This document shows, one piece after another, positions 42,806 to 51,945 of a stretch of DNA of 64,000 nucleotides. The stretch is from Pontibacter pamirensis (GTDB lineage Bacteria; Bacteroidota; Bacteroidia; Cytophagales; Hymenobacteraceae), in the NCBI RefSeq assembly GCF_010015475.1, contig NZ_SSNI01000005.1:1-64000 (forward strand), read 5' to 3'. Both the position numbers and the translations under genes were made by a program. The notes under the pieces are model-generated. The model did not search any database. It worked only from the letters and a program-made list of their open reading frames with translations, and had not been told where the DNA came from. The stretch's first letter is position 1; each line of letters begins with the position of its first letter.

Positions 42806-44389
42806 ATGCCCCGTAGTTGCTTATCTTTAAACAAAAGCTTAACAGTGATAGAAGATAAAGAAAATCCTTCCTACAGTTTAGAGAATGCAATGAGGCTGAA
42901 AGCCATCATTGATACGGCCATTGACGGCATCATCACCATCGATCGAAAAGGCATCGTAGAATCAGTAAACCCGGCTGCTGCGCAAATCTTCGGTTATCAG
43001 CCGGAAGAGATAATAGGAGAGAATGTTAGTATGCTGATGCCTGAGCCTGACAGAGGTCTCCATGACAGCTACATAGAGAATTATCACCGGACGGGTGTTG
43101 GCCAGATTATCGGAAAGGGAAGGGAAGTGCTTGGAAAGAAAAAGGACGGTACGGTTTTCCCTTTTTTGTTGAGTATAAGCGAAGTAAAGCTGCAGGATAA
43201 GCAGATATTTACAGGTATTGTGCATGATATATCCAGCCTTAAACAGGCAGAGGCGGCACTGCGCGAAAGTGAAAACAAGATAAATTCCATCATCCAGGGA
43301 GCAGTTGATGGTATTATAACTATCGACACGCGAGGCGTTATAGAGATGGTGAACCCTTCAGCTGCCAGGTTGTTCGGCTATGCGACAGACGAGCTATTAG
43401 GGAAGAGTATCAACGTGCTGATGCCTGAGCCGGACCGCAGCCTGCACGACAGCTATATGCACCACTACCACGTAACAGGGGAGAAGCGTATCATCGGCAT
43501 CGGCAGGGAAGTAACGGGTTTGCGAAAGGACGGTACTATCTTTCCTTTCTACCTCAGTATCAGTGAAGTGGAGCTGGCAGACCGTAAAGTGTATACCGGA
43601 TTTGTGCACGACATTACGCAGCAGAAAATAAACGAAGAACGCCTGCGTCGTTATGCTGCCGAACTGGAGCGCAGCAACCGGGAACTGCAGGACTTTGCTT
43701 ATGTGTCGTCGCATGATTTGCAGGAGCCCTTGCGGAAAATACAGGCTTTCGGCGACAGGCTGGTGACGAAGGAGTACGACAATCTCAGCGACCAGGGAAA
43801 AGATTACGTGGACCGGATGCTGAATGCGGCTTCCCGTATGCAGAATCTGATAAACGACCTGCTCAATTTCTCAAGGGTTACTTCTAAGCCCAAGTCTTTT
43901 GTGAAGGTCAGCCTCGACACCATCCTTTCTGAAGTTATTTCTGACCTGGAAGTTACCATAGAGCAGACCGGCGCTGTCATTAACCGATCGCCGCTGCCGG
44001 ATATTGAGGCAGAGCCCACACAGATGCGGCAGCTGTTTCAGAATTTGCTGAGCAACGCCATCAAATTCCATAAAGAGGCTGTAAGCCCTATTATTAATAT
44101 CTATGCAAAAAATCTGCAGCGAAAGGCGCACCTCACCGCCACACCCGGCGATGAAGTAACCGAGATATATGTAGAGGATAACGGCATTGGCTTCGACGAG
44201 AAATACCTTGACCGGATTTTTAATATCTTTCAACGGCTGGAAGGCCAGAAGTATGAAGGTTCCGGAATTGGCTTGGCCGTTTGCCGCAAAATTGCTGTCC
44301 GGCACGGGGGCGATATCACGGCCACCAGCCAGGCGGGAGTAGGCACCCGGTTCATCATCACCTTAGCAATCAAACATCCAGAGGAATAA
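42806..44389 (+). CDS. FixL-like sensor histidine kinase with tandem PAS domains
   Basis: Cytoplasmic kinase of 527 residues without membrane segments. Two FixL-type PAS domains lie at about 27-145 and 155-272. Each contains MPEPDR-x-L-H-D-S-Y and an IIG-x-GREV segment. Counting from the ATG at 42806, the His/Arg pairs are His86/Arg106 and His214/Arg234. Both have the spacing of 20 seen between the proximal haem His200 and distal Arg220 of Bradyrhizobium FixL, recalled from the literature. A coiled linker leads to the HisKA motif YVSSHDLQEPLRKI (His303), then an HATPase domain (NLLSNAIKF, DNGIGFDEKYLDRIF, GSGIGLAVC). A TTG two codons upstream is another possible start. The cbb3 genes and three signalling genes flank it. 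Haem binding is not proven. Confidence 0.88.
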   Translation: MPRSCLSLNKSLTVIEDKENPSYSLENAMRLKAIIDTAIDGIITIDRKGIVESVNPAAAQIFGYQPEEIIGENVSMLMPEPDRGLHDSYIENYHRTGVGQIIGKGREVLGKKKDGTVFPFLLSISEVKLQDKQIFTGIVHDISSLKQAEAALRESENKINSIIQGAVDGIITIDTRGVIEMVNPSAARLFGYATDELLGKSINVLMPEPDRSLHDSYMHHYHVTGEKRIIGIGREVTGLRKDGTIFPFYLSISEVELADRKVYTGFVHDITQQKINEERLRRYAAELERSNRELQDFAYVSSHDLQEPLRKIQAFGDRLVTKEYDNLSDQGKDYVDRMLNAASRMQNLINDLLNFSRVTSKPKSFVKVSLDTILSEVISDLEVTIEQTGAVINRSPLPDIEAEPTQMRQLFQNLLSNAIKFHKEAVSPIINIYAKNLQRKAHLTATPGDEVTEIYVEDNGIGFDEKYLDRIFNIFQRLEGQKYEGSGIGLAVCRKIAVRHGGDITATSQAGVGTRFIITLAIKHPEE

Positions 44390-44399
44390 TCACACGGAA

Positions 44400-44846
44400 A
44401 TGTCAGACAAGAAATCGATTATCATACTTATTGCCGACGACGATGCCGAAGACCGTATGCTGGTCGGGGATGCGCTGGAGGAAAGCAGGTTAAAAAATAA
44501 CGTCCATTTTGTGGAAAACGGGGAAGAACTGATGGACTACCTGCACCACCGCGGTAAGTTCAACGACAAAACGAAATACCCCACGCCGGGTTTGATCTTG
44601 CTGGATCTCAACATGCCAAAAAAGGATGGCCGGGAAGCGCTTAAAGAAATAAAAGAGGATGAGCATCTGCGCCTGATTCCGGTGGTGGTACTCACCACTT
44701 CCAAAGCAGAGGAAGACATTCTCAGAACCTATAACCTGGGTGTCAGCTCTTTTATCACCAAGCCCGTAACTTTTGCCTCGCTCGTGGATGTGATGAAGAC
44801 GCTCAGCAAATACTGGTTTGAGATTGTGGAATTGCCGAAACTGTAG
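44400..44846 (+). CDS. Single-domain response regulator
   Basis: Receiver-only protein of 148 residues of the Rcp/CheY-like kind that pairs with phytochrome-type or PAS kinases. The acidic pocket is IADDDAEDRM, the phosphoacceptor Asp69 is in LILLDLNMPKKDG, the Thr is in VVLTTSKAEED, and the Lys is in ITKPVTF. It starts 10 bp after the FixL-like kinase stop, so the kinase probably phosphorylates it. With no output domain, it may act as a phosphate shuttle towards the next kinase or as a sink. Confidence 0.92.
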   Translation: MSDKKSIIILIADDDAEDRMLVGDALEESRLKNNVHFVENGEELMDYLHHRGKFNDKTKYPTPGLILLDLNMPKKDGREALKEIKEDEHLRLIPVVVLTTSKAEEDILRTYNLGVSSFITKPVTFASLVDVMKTLSKYWFEIVELPKL

Positions 44847-45005
44847 AGAAAGCGGGATAAAGGATGAAGGACAAAAGAAAAGCGCAGGCTATAGTGAAAG
44901 CTTATATGCGGTAAACGCTGCCATAGTTACTTTCAATGGTATTGCTTAGCCTTTTATCCTGTATCCTTTGTCCTTCATCTTGAAATCTTTTGTCAAAAAT
45001 TAAAC
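44847..45005. repeat. Gap with inverted repeat between response regulator genes
   Basis: aggatgaaggacaaa (44861-44875) and tttgtccttcatctt (44968-44982) are nearly perfect reverse complements. This may be an mRNA hairpin or an extragenic repeat separating two transcription units. No other feature is seen. Confidence 0.6.
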
Positions 45006-46238
45006 ATGCCAGATAAAACGCGCATACTGCTGATAGATGATGACGAGGATGATTACATCATCACCAGGGATATTATCGATGATATTCCTGGGCGTCATTA
45101 CCTGCTCGAGTGGACGTCTTCTTTCCATGATGCGCTGAAGATAGTAGAGGAGAAACGGCATAATATCTATCTGGTTGATTACCGTTTGGGTGCCCATGAT
45201 GGCCTGGAACTGATTACAAGAGCTGTAAAGGAGGGCTGTTCCGCACCTTTCATTCTGCTCACGGGCCAGAGCGATCGGGAAACAGATGAGAAAGCCATGC
45301 GCGCTGGTGCGCTCGACTACCTTGTAAAGGGCACCATCAGTCCGAATGAACTGGAGCGCTCTATCCGCTACAGTATCGAACATGCTAAAAGCCTGGCTGT
45401 TATCCAGCGTCTGAATACAGAGCTGGAGCAGCGCGTAAAAGAACGCACACAGGAATTGGGCACAGCCATACAGAAGCTGGAGCGTACCAACAGGAGCCTC
45501 TACGAAGCGGAGCAGGAGGTGCGGAAGGCCCTTCAGAAAGAAAAAGAGCTGCATGAACTCAAGTCAAGGTTCGTGACCATCGCCTCCCACGAGTTTCGTA
45601 CTCCCTTAAGCACAGTGCTTTCATCGGCCTCGCTCATCGGAAAGTACAAAACGACCGAAGATGATGATAAACGAATAAAGCACGTGGACAGGATAAAATC
45701 AGCCGTCAGTAACCTGACGGGCATCCTGAACGACTTTCTATCCATCAGCCGGATTGAGGAGGGCAAAATCTATAATGTGCCAACTGTTTTTGATCTGAAA
45801 AACTTTGCCATGCAAGTAGTGGAGGAGGCCCAAGGCGTACTGAAGTTAGGGCAGCAAATCCATTATCAGCATAACAGCAGCCAGACAACTGTTTGTGTCG
45901 ATAAGCAGTTGCTACGGAATATTTTATTTAACCTGCTTTCCAATGCCAGTAAATATTCCGCGGAGCACCAGCAGGTTCATTTCACATCTACTATCACAGG
46001 AGGTGAAATTATTATTACAGTGCAGGACGAGGGTATAGGTATACCTAATGCTGATAAAGCACACTTGTTTACGCCTTTCTTCCGGGCGCAGAACGTGACG
46101 AACATCCAGGGGACAGGCTTAGGACTGAATATTGTTAAAAAGTATGCAGACATAATGGGTGGAGCTTTAAGTTATGAGAGCGAGTTAGACCAGGGCACCA
46201 CCTTTACCATTACACTTCCACAAACCACCGAACCATGA
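45006..46238 (+). CDS. Response regulator-histidine kinase hybrid (REC at N-terminus)
   Basis: Cytoplasmic protein of 410 residues. The receiver domain (1-125) has RILLIDDDEDDY and the acceptor Asp58 in YLVDYRLGAHDG. A long coiled coil follows (about 130-185, LNTELEQRVKERTQELGTAI), then the HisKA motif TIASHEFRTPLS (His195) and an HATPase domain (NLLSNASKYS, DEGIGIPNADKAHLF, GTGLGLNIVKKY). The input is a phosphorylated receiver rather than a ligand, so it may integrate signals from other kinases. Its stop overlaps the next gene by four bases, which makes the REC-Crp protein its likely target. Confidence 0.92.
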   Translation: MPDKTRILLIDDDEDDYIITRDIIDDIPGRHYLLEWTSSFHDALKIVEEKRHNIYLVDYRLGAHDGLELITRAVKEGCSAPFILLTGQSDRETDEKAMRAGALDYLVKGTISPNELERSIRYSIEHAKSLAVIQRLNTELEQRVKERTQELGTAIQKLERTNRSLYEAEQEVRKALQKEKELHELKSRFVTIASHEFRTPLSTVLSSASLIGKYKTTEDDDKRIKHVDRIKSAVSNLTGILNDFLSISRIEEGKIYNVPTVFDLKNFAMQVVEEAQGVLKLGQQIHYQHNSSQTTVCVDKQLLRNILFNLLSNASKYSAEHQQVHFTSTITGGEIIITVQDEGIGIPNADKAHLFTPFFRAQNVTNIQGTGLGLNIVKKYADIMGGALSYESELDQGTTFTITLPQTTEP

Positions 46239-47296
46239 AAAAGATATTGCTGATAGAAGACAACCAGGAAATCCGGGAAAACATAGCCGAGATACTGGCT
46301 CTTGCCAATTATGATGTGTTAGAGGCCGATAACGGCAAAGTAGGGGTTGAAGCGGCGAAAAAGGAAATTCCGGACCTGATTATCTGCGACATTATGATGC
46401 CGCAGTTAGATGGCTATGGCGTATTGCGCATGTTGGGAAGCAACACCGCAACGGCAAGTATTCCATTTATTTTCCTCACGGCTAAATCGGAGAAAGAAGA
46501 CTTCAGAAAAGGGATGAACTTGGGTGCAGACGATTACCTGGTAAAGCCTTTCGATGATCTGGAACTGCTTGATGCGGTGGAGATGCGCCTCAAGAAGAAC
46601 GAGGCTCTGAAAGCAGGATTCAGTAAAGATGCGGAAGGTCTGAATGAGTTTATACAGGAGGCGAAAGGGCAGGAGAATCTTGAAAAGCTGACAACAGATA
46701 AACAGAAGCTTCAGCTCTATAAGAAAAAGCAGCCCCTGTTTTCAGAGGGCAATTATCCCAACGCGCTGTACTTCCTGAACAAGGGAAAGGTAAAGACATA
46801 TAAATCAAACGAAGAAGGGCGAGAGTACATCACCAACCTTTACAAAGACGGTGACTTTATCGGCTACCTTGACCTGATAGAGGACAAAGCCTACCGTGAA
46901 TCGGCCATGGTGATGGAAGACTCTGAGATTTACATCATCTCCAAAGAAGACTTTTTCCTGCTCCTGCACAACAACCGCCTGGTAGCAAATAAATTCATTA
47001 AAATACTGTCTGATAACTTAGCTGAAAGAGAAGAACGCCTGTTAAAGCTGGCATATAATTCAGTGCGCAAACGTGTGGCCGAAGCGTTGCTTTTTGTTGA
47101 GAAACAGTATGCCAATGATCCGGACAAAATATCGCAGGTTGTAATTTCACGAGAGGATTTAGCCAACATAGTAGGTGCCTCCAAGGAGACCGTTATCCGT
47201 ACGCTAGCCGACTTCAAAGACGAGAAGCTCATCGATAGCCAGGGAAGTAAAATCAGCATATTGAATGGAGAAAAGCTTAGGCGCATGCGCAACTAG
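46235..47296 (+). CDS. Response regulator fused to a Crp/Fnr-type DNA-binding module
   Basis: 353-residue protein: receiver domain (1-125; ILLIEDNQE, Asp52 in IICDIMMPQLDG, Lys104), linker, cyclic-nucleotide-binding-like beta-barrel (about 155-260), long dimer helix and Crp-type winged helix (about 275-340). The recognition helix is GASKETVIRTLADF. Its Glu318 and Arg322 occupy the positions of CRP Glu181 and Arg185, which read TGA half-sites. No Cys cluster of the FNR type is seen. It could unite the FixJ and FixK roles: phosphorylation by the kinase upstream, then binding of the FNR-like boxes in this locus. Confidence 0.9.
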   Translation: MKKILLIEDNQEIRENIAEILALANYDVLEADNGKVGVEAAKKEIPDLIICDIMMPQLDGYGVLRMLGSNTATASIPFIFLTAKSEKEDFRKGMNLGADDYLVKPFDDLELLDAVEMRLKKNEALKAGFSKDAEGLNEFIQEAKGQENLEKLTTDKQKLQLYKKKQPLFSEGNYPNALYFLNKGKVKTYKSNEEGREYITNLYKDGDFIGYLDLIEDKAYRESAMVMEDSEIYIISKEDFFLLLHNNRLVANKFIKILSDNLAEREERLLKLAYNSVRKRVAEALLFVEKQYANDPDKISQVVISREDLANIVGASKETVIRTLADFKDEKLIDSQGSKISILNGEKLRRMRN

Positions 47297-47354
47297 CTAT
47301 TTTTATTAGTAGTGCGCTTATTATGTTAAGTAATAGAACCTTTTAAATTTTTTA

Positions 47355-47387
47355 AAGCGCCTCAAGCGAATTTCGTTTGGGGCGCTT
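47355..47387 (+). terminator. Hairpin terminator after the REC-Crp gene
   Basis: aagcgcctcaagcg pairs imperfectly with cgtttggggcgctt around a short loop (47355-47387), 58 bp past the stop, with a T-rich tail (ctgttatta). Confidence 0.6.
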
Positions 47388-47544
47388 CTGTTATTACTCA
47401 GTATGTTGTAGCGCCTGTATGCTGCGAGGTAAATTGCTATACGGTTGAGGCCAAACTAATCAGAAACAATTGCGGTGCTCTTAACAGACTCTTCGTATAA
47501 CAAGGAGCCACTCATCTGTACTTATCTTATCCAAGCAATACGAT

Positions 47545-48126
47545 ATGTCAACTAAGTCTGATTCTTTTGCGGCATTCGCCAAAGGAGGCGGTATTCTAGG
47601 TAAAGGGCTGATTGCTGGTTTTGCCGGCACTGCTGCCATTACAATCTCAAATGATAGAAATGAGTATCACCAAGAGGAGCATGAGCGATGCACCGGCTAA
47701 AGTAGGTGGCAAAGCCTTAGGTGTAGCGCCAAGAGGAAAAGTCGAACTTGAGAAAGAAAAGACGAAGCCCCTGACGAACTAAAAAAGGAGGTAGAGTCGA
47801 ATAAGGAGCAGTTTGAGCAGCTAATGCATTTCGGCTATGGTACCGGTTGGGGAGTAGCCCGCAGTGCTCTTAATTTGGCTGACATAAGAGGTGTACGGGC
47901 TTCCGTAATTCACTTTGGTGCTATCTGGGGAACTGCTCAGATCATGCTGCCTGCCAATAATGCGGCAAAGCCGATAACGGAGTGGTCGGCCAAGCAAATA
48001 GCTATTGATTTGTTACACCACGCGGTGTATGCCTGTGCTGCAGGGGCTGTATACGATGCCATGAAAGAAGCTGAACCTGGCAAGAAGAAAAAGAAAGATA
48101 AGAAGAAGAAAAAAAGCAAAAAATAA
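47545..48126 (+). pseudogene. Frameshifted membrane protein gene (unknown family)
   Basis: Three successive plus-strand frames give one plausible protein: frame 1 MSTKSDSFAAFAKGGGILGKGLIAGFAGTAAITIS, then frame 2 MIEMSITKRSMSDAPAKVGGKALGVAP, then frame 3 from PDELKKEVESNKEQ to the end at 48126. The third part has HFGYGTGWGVARSALNLADIRG, then a hydrophobic region and a Lys-rich tail (GKKKKKDKKKKKSKK). Two single-base lesions are needed, near 47650 and near 47765. The pieces resemble a small hypothetical membrane protein common in Bacteroidota. A 100-residue fragment from the ATG at 47824 remains intact. Confidence 0.7.
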
Positions 48127-48558
48127 GGTAGACTAATAAAAGGTTCAGCACGAGATAAGACGTAAGCTGTTTCCTTAAGATGCTATCATAGAGTCGCTTA
48201 AACACTGTTTAGGCGACTCTATTTATTTTTTATACTCAAGCTAAGAGCGTAAACATGGAAAAACTATTGATAATGATGATTAAATAAATTTTTATACTCA
48301 AAATTGTAATAATTTACATAATAAATTAAACTAATATGATTAACTTCAGTAGCTCAATGTGTTTAAAAATTGTCATTAAAACTGATTCGGCGGAAAAGGG
48401 AACATGAACTTGCCTGCCGATATCAGGTCGATCTTTAATTCTTGGTATGGTGTGACTGTAAAGTAGGGCAAACTGGACTATATCTACATGAAGCCCGATT
48501 TTTAGGTTGCTTTTGGATGAGAAGGAATGTTTTGAGACAGATTGTATATAAGACGAAT
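48127..48558. other. Gap with terminator, upstream of propeller kinase
   Basis: AT-rich sequence with the hairpin at 48188-48222, which could end transcripts of the frameshifted gene. No gene or operator was recognised further right. The propeller kinase promoter should lie near 48300-48540. Confidence 0.4.
48188..48222 (+). terminator. Hairpin terminator after the frameshifted gene
   Basis: atagagtcgcttaaac (48188-48203) pairs with gtttaggcgactctat (48207-48222) with one mismatch, followed by a T-rich run (ttattttttatac). Confidence 0.85.
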
Positions 48559-51500
48559 ATGCAGCATCTTTTAAACCACATCGTTTTTCTGGTTTTAGTT
48601 TTATGTGCAGCATCTCCAGGTTATCTGCAGGCGCAGGACCTGACCTTTGTTAAGGTTCCACTGTCCCGCGAAAACGGGACAGGCCTTATTGCCGGCATTA
48701 CCCAGGATAAGGAGGGGTTCCTATGGTTGGCTACCCACTCCGGCCTGCATCGGTATGATGGTTATAAGCAGGTTACCTATATCAACAACCGGTACAACAA
48801 AAACTCTTTGGCAGATAACCGCCTGGAGTGTATTCTGGCCGATCGCAAGGGCATACTCTGGATAGGAGTATGGGCGAACGGGTTAGACAGGTTTAATCCC
48901 AAAACAGGGAAGTTCACCCATTTCCGGCATGACCCAAAGGACCCAAAAAGCCTGAGCGATGACTTAGTTACCTCCCTATTGGAGGACAGGGAGGGGAACA
49001 TATGGGTAGGCACGCATAGAGGCATGAATTTATTTCATCCTGAAACGGGCACATTTACCCGCTACCAGCATAATGCAGCTGATCCAGGAAGTATAAGCGA
49101 TAACAAGGTCAGGGCGATTTACCAGGACCGGCAAGGCACTATATGGGTAGGAACAGGCAGCCCCTGGGAGTCAAAGCCGGGAGAAGGGGGCTTGAACCGC
49201 TTCAACTCAAAAACCGGCACTTTTGAACGTTTCCTGCACGATATTTCTAACCCCGAAACGCTTGCCAGTAACTGGGTGAGGGCTATCTATGAAGACAGCC
49301 GTGGTATATTTTGGGTGGGTACCTTCGGAGATGGCCTGCACCAGATGGACCGGGAGAAAGGTACTTTCACACGCTTCCCTTATGATGCGCAGCACCCGGA
49401 GAAACTAAGCCGCCCTTACATCGACAAAGAAAAGCAGAATGATGGCATTAACATCATTCACGAAGATCATGCCGGAGCTATCTGGATTGGGACCTACGAC
49501 AGCGGCTTAAACTGGTATAACCCTAAGACAGGAAAAGTAACACAGCACAGGAAGAATGCGCGGAATGCTGCCGGTTTAGATGATAACAACATTTGGGCTG
49601 CTTATAGCTCCAGGGAAGGAGGCCTCTGGTTTGGAACTGCCAATGGCAACCTGTTCCGGCTTGACCCTCACCGCCACCGTATTCCGCATATCGAAACCGG
49701 TTCCGAAGTATACAGTTTTTTTGAGGACCCCGCAGGTTTTATGCTCATCGGAACCTCGAAGGGCCTGTTAAGGGAAAACCTGAAAAGGGGCCTTTTCAAG
49801 CGCTATCTGCAAATGGCCTCAGATTTGGCAAGTATAAGCAGTGATACAGTCTTTACCATTTATAAAGACAGGGAAGGTTCAATTTGGTTAGGAGGCGCCA
49901 GTGGAGAGATCAGTAAATATAATCCTTACACCGAGCGGTTTACGCGTTATCAGCATGATGAAAAGGACCCTGCCAGCCTAAGCGCCGGGCCAATCTACGC
50001 GATGCTGGAAGACAGCCAGAAGAACTTTTGGATAGCTACTGGGTTCGGTCTTGACAAAATGGACAGGGCAAAAGGCACTTTCACGCACCATCAGCACGAC
50101 CCCAACAATCCTGCAAGCATCAGCCATAATAGTATCACGTCAATTCTGGAAGACAGCAGAGGATTTCTGTGGTTAGGAACCCGGTTTGCAGGGGGCATCA
50201 ACCGGTATGACGTTCAAAGCGGAACTTCAAAAAAATACCTGTTGGGGAACAACATTGCGAAGATTTTCAAAGACTCTCAGGATATTATCTGGGTTGCTAC
50301 TGAATCCTCCGGTATATATTACTACAAGCGGACGGCCGATGTTTTCATACCTTTCAATTTAAATCAGAGTGAAGACATAGTCCGAATAAAGGACATCCTG
50401 GAAGATGACCAGCAAAATCTTTGGTTTAGTTCTAATGAAGGGCTGCTGAAGCTCAACAAAGACAGGAATAATGTGCTTTTACTAAGCGAACCGTATGGTA
50501 TTTCGTCGGCATCCCTGGCTTTTCAGGCAGCTTATAAAGATCGTGGTGGTAAACTCTATTTTGGAAACAACAACGGATACTACGCTTTCTTCCCGCAACA
50601 GTGGCATCCGAACAGGCATCCGCCGCTTGTAACGCTTACAGGGCTGCGCCTGTTCGACAAGCCTGTTTTACCTGGTGAAAAAAGCCCTCTTAAAGCTCCC
50701 TTGAGTGACATCAGTGCAATAGAGTTTGGCCCTGAACAGAATGTTTTTTCCTTTGCCTTCACGGGTATACATTTTATCAATCCGGAGCAGAACAAATATT
50801 TGTATAAGCTGGAGAATTATGACCACGACTGGCGTAGTTCCAAAACAGAGCGTGTCGCTTCTTATTACAACGTGCCGCCTGGTAAATACAGGTTCCGTGT
50901 AAGAGCCTCGAATAGTGATGATGTGTGGGCTGAGAAAGCTATTGCCGTAAGAGTGAAACCGCCTTTCTGGAACACGTGGTGGGCCTATGCCATCTATGGC
51001 GTCATGTTGCTGGGGTTTGTTGTGAATTTTAACCGTTCACAGCGTCAGCGGCTTATCAGAATAGAAAGGCACCGGGCCAGAGAACGAGAACTGGCCCAGG
51101 CCCGTGAAATTTCAAAAGCCTATAAAGAACTGAAAAGGACGCAGGCACAACTTGTACAGCAGGAAAAGCTCGCTTCGCTTGGTGAGCTAACGGCAGGTAT
51201 TGCCCACGAAATTCAGAACCCCCTGAATTTTATAAACAACTTTGCTGAGGTGAGCTCCGAACTGGCCGAAGAACTACAGCATGAGTTTGAAACCGGGGAG
51301 ATAAACGAAGCAAAAGCTATTGCGGATACCATTAAACAGAACCTGGACAAGATAAAGCTGCACGGGCAGCGGGCCGATAGAATAGTGAAAGGTATGCTGC
51401 AACACTCCCGCACCAGCAGCGGCCAGAAAGAACCCACTGATATAAATGCTTTGGCTGAAGAGTACATGCAGCTATCTTACCATGGCCTGCGGGCAAAAGA

Positions 51501-51945
51501 TAAAACCTTTAACGCCACGTTGCAGAAAGATTTTGGTAACAGGCTCAATAATGTAGTAGTAGTGCCGCAGGAACTAGGCCGCGTTTTGCTTAACCTGTTT
51601 AACAATGCCTTCTATGCTGTGCAGCAAAAGATGAAGACTGTAGGTGGTGACTATACACCCAAAGTGGCGGTAAGTACAAGCCGTAAAGAACAGTGTGTGG
51701 AGATAAGAATAAGAGACAATGGCGGAGGAATGACAGAGGGAGTGAAAAAAAAAGTGTTTCAGCCTTTCTTCACCACCAAGCCCTCTGGCCATGGAACCGG
51801 TCTGGGGCTCTCTCTTTCCTACGATATTATCACCAAAGGCCACGGTGGAGAAATGTATGTTGAATCAGTAGAAGGGGAGTATACAGAGTTTATTATTCAC
51901 CTGCCTGTCTCTGTGATCGCGGCACCAAGCCCAGTAGCTTTATAA
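48559..51945 (+). CDS. Membrane histidine kinase with periplasmic two-component propellers
   Basis: 1128-residue sensor. A signal peptide (HIVFLVLVLCAASPGYLQAQ) is followed by two seven-bladed Reg_prop-type propellers with many repeats such as DREGNIWVGTHRGMNLF. A Y_Y_Y Ig-like domain (FSFAFTGIHFINPEQNKYLYKL to RVRASNSDDVWAE) and one membrane helix (WAYAIYGVMLLGFVVNF) come next. A coiled coil leads to HisKA with GIAHEIQNPLNF (His883) and an HATPase domain (GGGMTEGVKKKVFQPFFTTKPSGHGTGLGL). It lacks the REC and AraC-type output of hybrid two-component systems, and no response regulator is adjacent. The frame extends upstream to 48442; the ATG at 48559 gives the signal peptide. Ligand unknown; often polysaccharide-related. 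Confidence 0.9.
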   Translation: MQHLLNHIVFLVLVLCAASPGYLQAQDLTFVKVPLSRENGTGLIAGITQDKEGFLWLATHSGLHRYDGYKQVTYINNRYNKNSLADNRLECILADRKGILWIGVWANGLDRFNPKTGKFTHFRHDPKDPKSLSDDLVTSLLEDREGNIWVGTHRGMNLFHPETGTFTRYQHNAADPGSISDNKVRAIYQDRQGTIWVGTGSPWESKPGEGGLNRFNSKTGTFERFLHDISNPETLASNWVRAIYEDSRGIFWVGTFGDGLHQMDREKGTFTRFPYDAQHPEKLSRPYIDKEKQNDGINIIHEDHAGAIWIGTYDSGLNWYNPKTGKVTQHRKNARNAAGLDDNNIWAAYSSREGGLWFGTANGNLFRLDPHRHRIPHIETGSEVYSFFEDPAGFMLIGTSKGLLRENLKRGLFKRYLQMASDLASISSDTVFTIYKDREGSIWLGGASGEISKYNPYTERFTRYQHDEKDPASLSAGPIYAMLEDSQKNFWIATGFGLDKMDRAKGTFTHHQHDPNNPASISHNSITSILEDSRGFLWLGTRFAGGINRYDVQSGTSKKYLLGNNIAKIFKDSQDIIWVATESSGIYYYKRTADVFIPFNLNQSEDIVRIKDILEDDQQNLWFSSNEGLLKLNKDRNNVLLLSEPYGISSASLAFQAAYKDRGGKLYFGNNNGYYAFFPQQWHPNRHPPLVTLTGLRLFDKPVLPGEKSPLKAPLSDISAIEFGPEQNVFSFAFTGIHFINPEQNKYLYKLENYDHDWRSSKTERVASYYNVPPGKYRFRVRASNSDDVWAEKAIAVRVKPPFWNTWWAYAIYGVMLLGFVVNFNRSQRQRLIRIERHRARERELAQAREISKAYKELKRTQAQLVQQEKLASLGELTAGIAHEIQNPLNFINNFAEVSSELAEELQHEFETGEINEAKAIADTIKQNLDKIKLHGQRADRIVKGMLQHSRTSSGQKEPTDINALAEEYMQLSYHGLRAKDKTFNATLQKDFGNRLNNVVVVPQELGRVLLNLFNNAFYAVQQKMKTVGGDYTPKVAVSTSRKEQCVEIRIRDNGGGMTEGVKKKVFQPFFTTKPSGHGTGLGLSLSYDIITKGHGGEMYVESVEGEYTEFIIHLPVSVIAAPSPVAL

